Of a DNA stretch of 64,000 nucleotides, positions 1-9,080 are shown piece after piece; position 1 is the first letter of the stretch, and each line of letters opens with the position of its first letter. The stretch covers positions 150,315 to 214,314 of the forward strand of contig CAZGFD010000005.1 in the NCBI GenBank assembly GCA_964525045.1. The letters run 5' to 3'. The stretch comes from G020348185 sp964525045. Lineage in GTDB: Bacteria > Nitrospirota > Nitrospiria > Nitrospirales > UBA8639. Position numbers and translations under genes: made by a program. Below the pieces are notes generated by a model. That model was not told the origin of the DNA, did not search any database, and worked only from the letters and a program-made list of their open reading frames with translations.

Positions 1-1
1 T

Positions 2-1342
2 GAATGGTCCCTCATTCTTGTTAGTTTACTCATAGGTGCCCTCTTTGGCTGGCTCATCGGATATTCGAGAGCCAAAGCGAACACAGCCGCAGCTGAATCT
101 CTTACGCAAGAGCTTCGCCTTCAACTTGAATCGCTTCAATCACAATTGGATCAACTGCGAGAACTATTCAGGAAAATAGAAGCGGAAAAAATTGAAGCAG
201 AGACCAAATTCATGGCGGCGGAAAAAAGTCTTGTCGCTCAGCAGGCTCTTCTCGAAGAGGCGAAAACGACGCTTTCGGACACCTTTAAATCTCTGGCTGC
301 TGAAGCCTTAGCCGGAAATAATGCCGGATTTCTGACGTTAGCAGAACAAAAGTTTAAAGCCTTAAAAGAAGAAGCCTCTGCCGATCTCCAACAGCGAAAA
401 GTATCCATTGAAGCCCTGATTCAACCTTTAACCCAAACTCTCACGACTTACCAAAAAGAAACCAAGGAGCTGGAAGACAAACGACTTCGCGAGGTAAGCG
501 CGGTAGGCGAACAATTGCAATCCTTGGCCTCCGGGCAATTGAAGCTTCAAGCGGAGACGGCCAAATTGGTCAATGCCCTCCGATCTCCCCAAGTTCGAGG
601 TCGTTGGGGAGAAATCGCCCTCAGGAAAACAGCGGAATTAGCCGGCATGTCTCCTCATTGCGATTTCATCGAGCAAGAAAGCGTCGACACGACCTCTGGA
701 CGCCAGCGACCGGATATGGTGGTCAAACTGCCGGCCGGGAGAGAAGTGGTCGTAGACTCAAAGGTTTCCCTTTCGGCGTATCTGGAAGCTCTTGAAGCCA
801 ACACCGATGAAGAACGAGAAGCGGCCCTCACCCGCCACGCAGCTCAAGTGAAGCAACATGTGAACAAGCTCGCGTCAAAGGACTATTGGGAACAATTCAA
901 ATCAGCTCCCGAGTTTGTCGTATTATTCATTCCCAATGATTCTTTTCTTGCTGCCGCAGCTGATAAAGACCCCTCCCTTGTTGAATTTGCGCTGGGGAGA
1001 AAAATCGTGATTGCGACGCCCACGACGTTCATCGCTTTACTGAGAGCCATCGCGTATGGATGGCGACAAGAACAAGTCGCTGACAACGCTCAGCGCATTT
1101 GTACATTGGGGCAAAAACTTTCTGAACGTATGGGCACTTTGGCGGACCATCTCATCAAAGTCGGCGGGTCTTTAGGCAAAGCCGTCGAGTCCTATAACGC
1201 GGCTGTCGCCTCCCTTGAGAGTCGTGTCCTTCCCTCGGCAAGAGAATTTAAGCAACTCGGGGCCGGAGGGAAGAAAGAGATCGAGGAATTGCAAGTGATT
1301 GAACAACAGCCGCGGGAACCAACTCAACCGGAGAACCCCTAA
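2..1342 (+). CDS. rmuC: RmuC family DNA recombination protein (5' end outside window)
   Basis: RmuC proteins limit recombination at inverted repeats and resemble restriction-type nucleases; the exact biochemistry is unsettled. The frame is open from base 2. The first ~20 visible codons encode a hydrophobic helix (VSLLIGALFGWLIGYS), the usual RmuC membrane anchor, so the real start lies just before the window rather than at the TTG at 146. A long Glu/Lys/Gln-rich coiled coil follows, then the conserved RmuC core with RGRWGE, VVDSKVSL and FIPNDSF. The C terminus is charged and non-conserved. It ends 57 bases before a zinc alcohol dehydrogenase on the same strand. Only a few N-terminal residues should be missing. 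Confidence 0.93.
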   Translation, partial: EWSLILVSLLIGALFGWLIGYSRAKANTAAAESLTQELRLQLESLQSQLDQLRELFRKIEAEKIEAETKFMAAEKSLVAQQALLEEAKTTLSDTFKSLAAEALAGNNAGFLTLAEQKFKALKEEASADLQQRKVSIEALIQPLTQTLTTYQKETKELEDKRLREVSAVGEQLQSLASGQLKLQAETAKLVNALRSPQVRGRWGEIALRKTAELAGMSPHCDFIEQESVDTTSGRQRPDMVVKLPAGREVVVDSKVSLSAYLEALEANTDEEREAALTRHAAQVKQHVNKLASKDYWEQFKSAPEFVVLFIPNDSFLAAAADKDPSLVEFALGRKIVIATPTTFIALLRAIAYGWRQEQVADNAQRICTLGQKLSERMGTLADHLIKVGGSLGKAVESYNAAVASLESRVLPSAREFKQLGAGGKKEIEELQVIEQQPREPTQPENP

Positions 1343-1399
1343 AACGTCTCTGATTCGCTCTTCCCTTGGCAACCTCATTCTTGAGCCGGAGCCTTCATC

Positions 1400-2401
1400 A
1401 TGAAAGCCATGATATTGGAACACGATGCGGAAGTAGGGATGAACCCTCTGGCCCTTAAAGAACTGGCAGATCCTATTCCAGGTCCCGGCCAAGTGCGTGT
1501 CAAAGTGTTAGTCTGTGGGGTCTGTCGAACAGACCTTCATGTTGTCGAAGGCGATCTGCCCCCTGTGATCCGTCCTATCATACCAGGACACGAAACCGTA
1601 GGAATTGTGGATCGTGTTGGTCAAGGAGTCCGGTCCCTTAAAGAAGGGGATCGAGTGGGGATAGCCTGGCTTCAACAGACCTGCGGGCATTGCGAATTTT
1701 GTATTACCGGTCGGGAAAATTTATGTGGGAAGGCTACCTTTACCGGCTACCATGTCCACGGCGGATATTCGGAATATGCACTGGTATCCGAAACCTGGGC
1801 CTATCCGATCCCTTCAACATTTAACAATGAAGAAGCGGCCCCGCTCCTCTGCGCCGGCATCATTGGCTATCGGGCTCTCCGCCGAAGTCAGATCAAACCG
1901 GGGCAACGCCTTGGCCTATATGGGTTTGGGGGATCGGCTCACATCACTATTCAAGTCGCCCGCCATTGGGGCTGCTCAGTCTATGTCAGTTCTCTCCGTG
2001 AAGAACATCGCCGGCTCGCAACACAATTAGGGGCGACATGGGTTGGAGGAGCGGCAGAGAGCCCTCCTGAAACCTTGCATGGAGCTATTCTCTTTGCTCC
2101 CGTGGGAGAATTAGTTCCTCCTGCCCTGCAAGCCTTGGAAAAAGGCGGAACCTTAGCCCTTGCCGGCATTTATATGACCGATATCCCCCCTTTGAATTAT
2201 GATCGAGATTTATTTCAGGAACGGACTCTTCAGAGCGTGACAGCCAACACCAGGCAAGATGGCCTGAATCTTCTTGAGGAAGCGGCGGCCATTCCCATTC
2301 GACCTCATACCCAATCTTTCAAATTAGAAGAGGCCAATGCCGCTCTCCAACAACTCAAGGCCGGTACCATTCAGGGGGCCGGAGTCCTTGCCATATCCTA
2401 A
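1400..2401 (+). CDS. Zinc-dependent alcohol dehydrogenase family protein
   Basis: Medium-chain dehydrogenase/reductase, 333 aa, near the usual family length. The catalytic zinc site is visible as Cys42 (CGVCRTD) and His64-Glu65 (PGHETVG). The structural zinc lobe has Cys95, Cys98, Cys101 and Cys109. A GroES-like N-terminal half is followed by a Rossmann fold with GLYGFGGSAH around residue 172. The conserved GH-E pair and the four-Cys lobe place it with AdhP/AdhA-like NAD(P)-dependent alcohol dehydrogenases; the substrate cannot be told from sequence. The ATG is preceded by GGAG at a suitable distance. It may be cotranscribed with rmuC, though the two have no obvious functional link. Confidence 0.9.
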   Translation: MKAMILEHDAEVGMNPLALKELADPIPGPGQVRVKVLVCGVCRTDLHVVEGDLPPVIRPIIPGHETVGIVDRVGQGVRSLKEGDRVGIAWLQQTCGHCEFCITGRENLCGKATFTGYHVHGGYSEYALVSETWAYPIPSTFNNEEAAPLLCAGIIGYRALRRSQIKPGQRLGLYGFGGSAHITIQVARHWGCSVYVSSLREEHRRLATQLGATWVGGAAESPPETLHGAILFAPVGELVPPALQALEKGGTLALAGIYMTDIPPLNYDRDLFQERTLQSVTANTRQDGLNLLEEAAAIPIRPHTQSFKLEEANAALQQLKAGTIQGAGVLAIS

Positions 2402-2508
2402 TCATACCCCCATAGACCTAGCGGCAATTCTAGGTTATTCTATCTAATAGGCCCTATTGAGATAGGATCGGGATTCGCCACGGATTGACTCTCATCAAGG
2501 AGGTCAAA

Positions 2509-3066
2509 ATGCTCAAACTACCATTCAACAAGAGCATCAAGGCTGAGGGTGGCAGGACCTTCAATCAGAAGACTTTTGGTGTACCCTTTGGGTTCTTATG
2601 GGGAATGGGATTTTTTTGCACCTTTATTTTGACCGAACCGCCTACGACTCTCGCGGAGGTTGAAATCTCTCCGGCGGTTACATCCAGCGTTCTCGAAATC
2701 CCATCATCCGACAAGGAAGTTACACTCACCTTCACCCTCTATAAGGTGAATAAGGTTCAATATTTCAGCGCGGGTGTCGGAGTCGAAGAACGTGATGCCT
2801 CCTACCCAAACTATCCGCTGAAACTGATTTTTGTGCAAGGAGAACGAGCTTTTCTTGCGGGAGTCACCATTTCCATTGCCAAATCTGATGGCACAATCTT
2901 AGCCGAAATTCCCAGTGACCATGTCATGGGACCTTGGCTATATGTCGACCTTCCTACAGGAACCTACACCATCACAGCCACGGACTCCCGGCAACGTATC
3001 ATAAAAAAAGAGGTTCCGGTAAAAGAGGGGGGAACCAAAGTGGTTCATTTTCGCTGGCCCCAATAA
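2509..3066 (+). CDS. Secreted protein with C-terminal carboxypeptidase-regulatory-like beta domain
   Basis: I do not recognise a specific family. The ATG at 2509 has a near-perfect AAGGAGG six bases upstream, so it is preferred over the in-frame TTG at 2485. Residues ~25-50 form a hydrophobic export segment after a basic N terminus, so the 185-aa protein is probably exported. The C-terminal ~70 residues have the pattern of a transthyretin-like/carboxypeptidase regulatory fold (LPTGTYTITATDS, then a charged strand and an aromatic end). Such domains are common in bacterial envelope proteins. It stands alone and is followed by a good terminator at 3131. Confidence 0.7.
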   Translation: MLKLPFNKSIKAEGGRTFNQKTFGVPFGFLWGMGFFCTFILTEPPTTLAEVEISPAVTSSVLEIPSSDKEVTLTFTLYKVNKVQYFSAGVGVEERDASYPNYPLKLIFVQGERAFLAGVTISIAKSDGTILAEIPSDHVMGPWLYVDLPTGTYTITATDSRQRIIKKEVPVKEGGTKVVHFRWPQ

Positions 3067-3130
3067 CGACGGCAATCTACTTTTCATCTCAGAAGTTCTC
3101 GTTATTCAAACATTTTCCCATTTAGGAATT

Positions 3131-3170
3131 AAGGAGGTGGGAGATTTCAAAATCCCCCACTTCCTTTTTC
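3131..3170 (+). terminator. Rho-independent terminator
   Basis: A 15-bp stem (3131-3145 with 3152-3166, one G-U pair and one mismatch) with a 6-base loop is followed by a T-rich run. It lies 65 bases after the stop of the secreted-protein gene ending at 3066 and ends its transcript. Confidence 0.8.
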
Positions 3171-3457
3171 CTCTTTCACGCCCTTTCCTTTGATTGACCG
3201 ATCTTGGATCACTTATGAAAATTTCTCATAACCATATGTTTTCTAAATGATTTATTCCACCTTAGCGTAAAATTCCTACCAATTGAAACTATTTCATTAG
3301 AACCTTTTAATGTTCCTTTAATCTTGACTTCATCTCGAGCTGATAAGGTTTTGTTCGTATTCAATGGTCAACATAATGGAAAGACCCTTGACCAATCCCG
3401 GAACAGTTGTTGGTCATTTCCAGGAACGCCTGGGGAAAAATTAGGGAATAGGTAGAT
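3171..3457. other. AT-rich intergenic region
   Basis: No convincing gene or structured element was seen. It probably contains the promoter of the small zinc-ribbon gene at 3458. Confidence 0.4.
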
Positions 3458-3757
3458 ATGATGGATGCCCCACAATTAAAAAAACACGACATTCCCTGCC
3501 CTCGCTGTCAGGGACTCATGAGTCCGGAATGGTGCGTCAATTTAAATTACGATGCTGGAGAAATGGAAATATTGACTTGGCGGTGCCTTCAGTGTGGGGA
3601 ACTGATCGACCCGGTTATTTTGGAGAATCGAAAAAATCCCCTCCCCTCACCCAATAGAAAACAGGTTCGCCCCCTTCCTTCATCTTTAGGAGGGGTTCCT
3701 AAAACTAAACCAAAGGAACTCAAAAGAGAGGGGCCATCCGACACTCGAACCCAATGA
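3458..3757 (+). CDS. Small zinc-ribbon protein, unknown function
   Basis: A 99-aa protein with two Cys pairs, CPRC at residues ~14-17 and CLQC at ~43-46, separated by a beta-rich segment (PEWCVNLNYDAGEM, then a WR strand). This is the shape of a zinc ribbon and suggests a structural zinc with possible nucleic-acid or protein binding. The C-terminal third is Pro/Lys-rich and probably disordered. No partner gene is adjacent. Recognition is by fold pattern only; I do not know a function. Confidence 0.65.
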   Translation: MMDAPQLKKHDIPCPRCQGLMSPEWCVNLNYDAGEMEILTWRCLQCGELIDPVILENRKNPLPSPNRKQVRPLPSSLGGVPKTKPKELKREGPSDTRTQ

Positions 3758-3986
3758 AATTGTTTTTTGCCCACCCTAGATTGAAGAGCCGGAAGCAGGC
3801 ACCTGAAGATCGATTGTGATCAGGACCGCACTCCTCCTGATAACCCATCCACATCGCCTCAGGTAAACCCTTCCGCCTCTTCTTTCTCTTTCTCCACCTT
3901 CCGCGAATCTCAAATTGCTCATCTCAGAATTCTCATCTCATCTTTCAGGCACCATCTTCCCGAACGAAAATCTGAGATTTGAGAAT

Positions 3987-4232
3987 TTACTTCCCCCTCT
4001 CTCCCCTCAATGGCCAAACAAGGGCTAGCCTAGGGTCCTGGATTATGATATGTATAACACCTTGCGTGATTCCGGCTTCCATATATTGATGAATCCCGCC
4101 TATTGAATCCCCAGAAGCCTTCTGAGCGATTTCTAGGAAATTCCTTGCTGGTACTTCCCCGTCATCAGTGGGGGGTTTCAGAACACACAACAAGAACCCC
4201 ATATTTCTACAATACATCTTCTTTCGAGCCAT
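3987..4232 (-). CDS. Possible small protein, doubtful
   Basis: An 81-aa frame fills part of a 478-base gap, head to head with the transporter gene at 4236. Its composition is plausible for a globular protein (a hydrophobic start, then a mixed segment ending in a short basic tail), but there is no clear ribosome binding site and I recognise no family. The rest of the gap (3758-3986) contains AATCTGAGATTTGAG-type repeats and nothing else obvious. Confidence 0.22.
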   Translation of the reverse strand: MARKKMYCRNMGFLLCVLKPPTDDGEVPARNFLEIAQKASGDSIGGIHQYMEAGITQGVIHIIIQDPRLALVWPLRGERGK

Positions 4233-4235
4233 GAG

Positions 4236-6896
4236 ATGATACGAAGGTCACCGTTTTTTACAACTACCATTAACGCTTACAAACAAATAATGGTTTGGTT
4301 TGTTGACATCTCCCGCCGTGGAGCAGGTTGGGTTGTTGGGGGGGCCATCCTTCTGAGCGCGGTGTGTTTGTATTACACGGCCTCAAACCTCTATTTGGAC
4401 ACCGACACGGCAAAGATGTTGGACCCCAACCTTCCCTATCGAAAGCTCGATGTCGATTTTGAGCGTACCTTTCCACAATTAAACGAGCTCATTGTTGTGG
4501 TGTTTGAGTCAGATACCGCAGAACGGGCGGAGGAGGCGGCTGATGAAATGGCAACCCGGCTTCGCGAAACACCGATGTTATACCAATCAATCTATCAGCC
4601 TGGGAAAGGGCCTTTTTTTGAAAAGAACGGGTTGCTTTACCTAGACATCGATGATTTATGGAAGGTCGATGAACGTCTCACGGAAGCCGAACCGTTTTTA
4701 GGAACTCTCTCAAGAGATCCCAGCCTGCGCGGTTTGTTTTCCGTACTCGAGCAGGCATTTGATGAACCACTGAGTTCAGCCAATCAAGAACTCTTGAAAA
4801 AAATATTTGACGGAATCAGTGAGGCCATTGATGCCCAGCGGGAAGGACAAGTCAGCAGGCCTTTCTGGCGAAAAGAATTGCTGGATGAGGCGATACAGCC
4901 CAAAGAACTCTACAGAAGTTTTATCTTAGTCAAGCCACAACTTGATTTCACAAGTCTCCAAGTTGGTGGCAGCGGATTGACCAATATTCGGCAACTCGCA
5001 AGCCAGCTGCAATCTGAAGGACAACATGGAGTCAGGATCCGTCTAACCGGTGCCGTGGCATTATCCGATGACGAATTGGGAAGCCTTCCCCAGGGGGCAG
5101 GCCTGGCGACGTTGTTGTCATTTACTTTGGTGTTTTTCATTCTATTTACCGGCTTGCGTTCAGTCCGATTAATGGGCTCCATCCTGCTCACTCTACTAAT
5201 GGGACTAGCCTGGAATGCTGGCTTCGCGACCTTGGCCATCGGACATGTCAATGTGATTTCTATCTGTTTTCCTGTCCTGTTCATCGGATTGGGGGTCGAT
5301 TTCGGTATCCAGTTTGGCATGCGATACCGGGAAGAACTTGAGAAAGGAAAAGGTCACGCTTCCGCCCTCCAAGATGCAGCCCTGGGGGTCGGACCCTCAC
5401 TCACGTTGGCTGCGATGACTGCGGCCATCAGCTTTTTTTCATTTGTACCTACTGGTTATAAAGGCTTAGCGGAACTCGGGCTAATTTCGGGCGGGGGTAT
5501 GTTTATTGCTCTCTTCGCAAATCTCACTCTTTTACCGGCCTTGCTTTCCCTCTTCCCTCTGAAACCATCCATGAAACGAGAACGGGATGGAGCGCTTTGG
5601 TGGCTGGGGAGTTGGATGGTGGGTCATAGACGAATAACGCTTGCCCTCACTTTCGTTACCCTCTTGGCTGCATGTCTCATCATCCCCATGGCTCAATTCG
5701 ATTTTAATCCCCTCCACATGAAAGATCCAAAATTGGAATCAGTCGCAACCTTTCTGGACCTTCTTAATGATCCGGATACGACTCCCTATACCATTTCCGT
5801 CTTAACCCCGAATCTAAAGGAAGCCGAGAATTTAGGTTCACGCTTGGAAAAGTTGGAAGAAGTCGATAAGGCCGTAACACTGGCAAGTTTTGTTCCTGGT
5901 CAACAAGAGGAAAAATTATCCATCATTGATGAGATGAATTTGGTTCTTCAGCCCATCACGATGTCAGGGGAGACGACCCCTCCCCCCACCATGGAAGAAC
6001 AAGTACAGACCCTCGAGGATTTCCAACGGCGAATCGCCCAACCCGATAGCTATGAACTGGGGGAGCCGCTATTGGGGAGCATGCGTCGACTGGATCGGGC
6101 CCTCAACCAACTGAAAGCCACATCAGGCTGGCCAAATCAGACCCTACCAAATCTTCAGAAACGGTTGCTTGCCGACTTACCGAAGAACCTTGAACGGCTT
6201 CGGAATTTACTGTCAGCCACGACTGTCACTTTGGAGGATCTTCCCGAAGACATACGAAGTCAATACATTGCCTCAGATGGCAGAGCGCGCATCGAGGTCT
6301 TTCCCAATCATGATTTGTCCGAAAACAAACCTCTTCGTCAGTTTGTCCGAGCGGTTCAAACCGTCGCACCTCAGGCTACGGACACGCCTGTCGCTTTGCT
6401 GGAAGGTGGGAATGTAGTGGTGAACGCATGTATCCAGGCCACCGTCCTTACCTTGATCGGCGCCCTCGTTATCCTGTTGGCAGCACTCTCGCGAATACGA
6501 GATGCTCTTTTAGTGTTACTCCCCTTGGTGATCGCGACCGCGTTGACCATCGCCAGCACCGTACTATTCGACGTTCCATTAAATTTAGCCAACATAATTG
6601 CGATTCCCCTATTGTTTGGTCTAGGAATTGCCTTTGGCATTTATTTGATTTTGCGAAAACGCAGCGGAGTGGATTTTGACACGCTCTTTCATAGCAGCAC
6701 GCCCAGGGCTGTGTTGTTCAGCGCTTTGACCACCATGGCCTCATTCGGAACGTTAGCCTTTACCGATCATCGTGGCACCGCCAGCATAGGCCTTCTTCTC
6801 ACCATTGCCCTGAGCGCAGCCCTCGTGTGTACCCTTGTCGTACTTCCAGCCATTCTCGCCGAGCTGGAGTCAAGGGAAGGCTCAAATCGTGCTTGA
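4236..6896 (+). CDS. hpnN: MMPL/RND-family transporter, hopanoid HpnN-like
   Basis: An 886-aa inner-membrane RND-superfamily protein with two repeats of one TM helix, a large periplasmic loop, and five more TM helices (TM1 ~33-53; cluster ~290-450; TM7 ~470; cluster ~740-875). The MMPL signatures GLGVDFGIQFGMRYRE and GLGIAFGIYL occupy equivalent sites in the two halves. Length, layout and the early DTDTAKMLDPNLPYR segment fit HpnN, which moves hopanoids to the outer membrane in methanotrophs and Rhodopseudomonas-type bacteria. No squalene-hopene cyclase is in the window. It converges with mlaA- and mlaC-like genes, as hpnN often neighbours an MlaC-like hpnM. ATG 4236 lacks a clear ribosome site; ATG 4290 is an alternative. 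Confidence 0.82.
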   Translation: MIRRSPFFTTTINAYKQIMVWFVDISRRGAGWVVGGAILLSAVCLYYTASNLYLDTDTAKMLDPNLPYRKLDVDFERTFPQLNELIVVVFESDTAERAEEAADEMATRLRETPMLYQSIYQPGKGPFFEKNGLLYLDIDDLWKVDERLTEAEPFLGTLSRDPSLRGLFSVLEQAFDEPLSSANQELLKKIFDGISEAIDAQREGQVSRPFWRKELLDEAIQPKELYRSFILVKPQLDFTSLQVGGSGLTNIRQLASQLQSEGQHGVRIRLTGAVALSDDELGSLPQGAGLATLLSFTLVFFILFTGLRSVRLMGSILLTLLMGLAWNAGFATLAIGHVNVISICFPVLFIGLGVDFGIQFGMRYREELEKGKGHASALQDAALGVGPSLTLAAMTAAISFFSFVPTGYKGLAELGLISGGGMFIALFANLTLLPALLSLFPLKPSMKRERDGALWWLGSWMVGHRRITLALTFVTLLAACLIIPMAQFDFNPLHMKDPKLESVATFLDLLNDPDTTPYTISVLTPNLKEAENLGSRLEKLEEVDKAVTLASFVPGQQEEKLSIIDEMNLVLQPITMSGETTPPPTMEEQVQTLEDFQRRIAQPDSYELGEPLLGSMRRLDRALNQLKATSGWPNQTLPNLQKRLLADLPKNLERLRNLLSATTVTLEDLPEDIRSQYIASDGRARIEVFPNHDLSENKPLRQFVRAVQTVAPQATDTPVALLEGGNVVVNACIQATVLTLIGALVILLAALSRIRDALLVLLPLVIATALTIASTVLFDVPLNLANIIAIPLLFGLGIAFGIYLILRKRSGVDFDTLFHSSTPRAVLFSALTTMASFGTLAFTDHRGTASIGLLLTIALSAALVCTLVVLPAILAELESREGSNRA

Positions 6897-7129
6897 TGAA
6901 ACACTCAATATGTCACACAAGTTGATGGTGTTGGAGAAATCACGAATCTTGAAACGGATGGTCCCGCAGTAGCGGAAAGAAGAGGAAGAAATCAATCAGG
7001 TTCGAGTGGAGAAGTCGATTTCGTCCCTATGCCAAGGAATGGAACCGGTTCTGTTCATTAGAAGGGGAAAACGCTGAAGGTTAAGCGTGGCGTGATCGGA
7101 ACTTGTCAGGGGTTAACCGCTCGATTTCA

Positions 7130-7984
7130 TTAATCGTTATTGGATGATTCGAATCCCGTCAACTCAGGATCCTCTTCCATATCCAAAAGTTCAGCCTCAA
7201 AATCTTCCAGGGCTGCAATCATATCATCAGCGGGCGGACTCCCATCATGCACGAGAAAATTTCGCCGTTGAATGTAGGCTTCCCGAGTAAAGGTATAGGT
7301 GTCCAATGCAAGAGCATCCCGGGCCTGAAGTTCCTCGGCAACACGAGCGCGTTGGTCAATAATTCCTAACACCATGAGGGGTGCGGCATAGGTAAACCCT
7401 GCCACAATCAATGGGAGTTGTACCCAAGTAAACGGGTTAGTCAGCGCACTTCCGCCCATGTCCGGAATTTCTCTGGCCGTGGTGGGACCGACAAATGGGA
7501 TTTCTAAGTATGGTCCCTGTTCAACCCCCCACACAGCCAGGGTCTGTCCAAAATCTTCATCATGCCTCTCGAGACCAAACACCGTTGCAGCATCAAACAG
7601 TCCCCCAACACCCATAGTGGTGTTCACGACAAAACGACCGGTATCGGAGAATCCCTGTTTGGCCTTCCCTTGTAAGAAGGAGTTGATCACAACATTCGGA
7701 TACGTCAGATTATCGAAAAAGTTGGAGACACTTCCACGTAAATCCTTATTGATAGCGGCAATGTACACATCCACGACCGGTTTCATAATGAAGCGATCCA
7801 AGGTTTTATTAAAGGAATGAAATGCTCGATTCATTGACTCTAACGGTTTTTCCCCGAATTCGTCACCAGTTGCCACATTTCCTTGGGTGGTCGCACAACC
7901 GAACCCCGTCCCAAACATCAGCAGAATCATGATGAGACAGACAATTCCTTTCAAACCTTGATATTCCCCGTTCCTGAAACTCAT
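7130..7984 (-). CDS. mlaA: MlaA (VacJ) family outer-membrane lipoprotein
   Basis: MlaA is an outer-membrane lipoprotein that removes mislocalised phospholipids from the outer leaflet and passes them to MlaC. The protein has a signal peptide with lipobox (GTGFGC), the MlaA signature around ESMNRAFHSFNKTLD, and the later segments NVVINSFLQGK and GRFVVNTTMGVGGLFD. ATG 7984 is preferred to the TTG at 7993 because AAAGGA lies nine bases before it. The C-terminal tail is acidic. An mlaC-like gene lies 66 bases upstream on the same strand, so the two probably form an operon. The inner-membrane Mla ABC components are not in the window. Confidence 0.9.
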   Translation of the reverse strand: MSFRNGEYQGLKGIVCLIMILLMFGTGFGCATTQGNVATGDEFGEKPLESMNRAFHSFNKTLDRFIMKPVVDVYIAAINKDLRGSVSNFFDNLTYPNVVINSFLQGKAKQGFSDTGRFVVNTTMGVGGLFDAATVFGLERHDEDFGQTLAVWGVEQGPYLEIPFVGPTTAREIPDMGGSALTNPFTWVQLPLIVAGFTYAAPLMVLGIIDQRARVAEELQARDALALDTYTFTREAYIQRRNFLVHDGSPPADDMIAALEDFEAELLDMEEDPELTGFESSNND

Positions 7985-8050
7985 TCTGAACAATTCCTTT
8001 CTTATGCCAGTATTATGACAAGGTACAGATATATAACCCCTTAGTATACA

Positions 8051-8659
8051 TTATTTTTTTCCATTTGCATACCTTTGGATCTGACCTTCCATCTTATTTA
8101 TCAAAGCAGGAAATCCGTCATTTTTCACCAAACTCATATACTCAGCACGCTTGAGCGCTAAATCACTTACACCATCCACACTGATATTGACGATTTTCCA
8201 TTGGTCGCGGGTTTTGCGCAATAAATAGTTAAATTGGAGTTTTTGACCATCGGATTTGGTAAATTCCGTTTCTACCAAAATTTTCTCCCGCGGAAGTTTT
8301 TTTTCTGAGATGAAGGCAAATTGTTCTCCCGAGTAGGCATCGAATCGGTCCGCATAGGTGGCAATACTCAGGTGGCGAAATGTCGTGACCAATTTGTTCC
8401 GTTGTTGATCATCTAAGGATTTCCAGTATTTCCCGACGGATAATCGGGCTACAAATGGTATGTCATGACAATCAACCACAACCGGTTCAAGCTTTTCATA
8501 CCTTCCTTGATATCCAAGTGTTTCCCCTTCCTTCATGACTTCCACCAACGAGTTTTGTAGAGTCTTCACTACCTCCGAGGGCTCGTTCGCCCCTGCTGAT
8601 CCTAGGAAAAAAATACAGCCGAGTATCACCCACCCTACCATTGAAACCGTTTTTTTCAT
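8051..8659 (-). CDS. mlaC: MlaC/Ttg2D (HpnM-like) periplasmic phospholipid-binding protein
   Basis: A 202-aa periplasmic protein with a clear signal peptide (basic MKKT, hydrophobic core, cleavage near GANE) and the Ttg2/MlaC domain (RYEKLEPVV, then TFRHLSIATYADRF, and a C-terminal QIQRYANGKK). Members ferry lipids between MlaA and an inner-membrane partner. Its neighbours are MlaA downstream and an HpnN-like transporter, so it could equally be called HpnM, the MlaC-like protein of hopanoid clusters. It is likely the first gene of a two-gene operon with mlaA. Confidence 0.88.
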   Translation of the reverse strand: MKKTVSMVGWVILGCIFFLGSAGANEPSEVVKTLQNSLVEVMKEGETLGYQGRYEKLEPVVVDCHDIPFVARLSVGKYWKSLDDQQRNKLVTTFRHLSIATYADRFDAYSGEQFAFISEKKLPREKILVETEFTKSDGQKLQFNYLLRKTRDQWKIVNISVDGVSDLALKRAEYMSLVKNDGFPALINKMEGQIQRYANGKK

Positions 8660-8717
8660 TCAGTTTCCCTTAATGATGATCCAAGACAAAATACGCACTT
8701 CGATCAAATTGACTTGA

Positions 8718-8968
8718 CCACTCACAGATTGTATAGATTTTGGAAAAAGGTGGAATTCTATAGATACTGAGGAATAGTCAGTTGTATATTACCATAACTA
8801 TTCCCCTTCTTGTATAGCATCTTTCCTATAAATTACCAACTTATAGACCGATTCGCCTTTCCACTGATAATATTTTTCCAGCACATGTCGGATTAAATTC
8901 CAGAACAGGCTCGTTCTAACCGGCCCTCTGGTTTCAATTGAATGGAATCCCCAGTTAAAGAAAAAGGA
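8718..8968. other. Intergenic region between mlaC and lipA
   Basis: A roughly 420-base gap between divergent genes. Apart from the -10-like box just upstream of lipA, no gene or clear structure is visible. The AT-rich stretch 8700-8860 should hold the mlaC promoter. Confidence 0.4.
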
Positions 8969-8997
8969 GACAAAAGGGTAAAAGATGTTAGTATAAT
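8967..8997 (+). promoter_or_regulatory. Candidate sigma-70 promoter for lipA
   Basis: A perfect TATAAT at 8992-8997 is preceded by a weak GAGACA/GACAAA -35 region. It lies 84 bases before the lipA start codon. Confidence 0.45.
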
Positions 8998-9080
8998 GCC
9001 AGAAATCAGAAAAGTTGGTCGCGAAGCCCTTTTGTCATTTTTGGCAAAAACTCCTTTAATTCATTGATTTAGGAAAAGTA

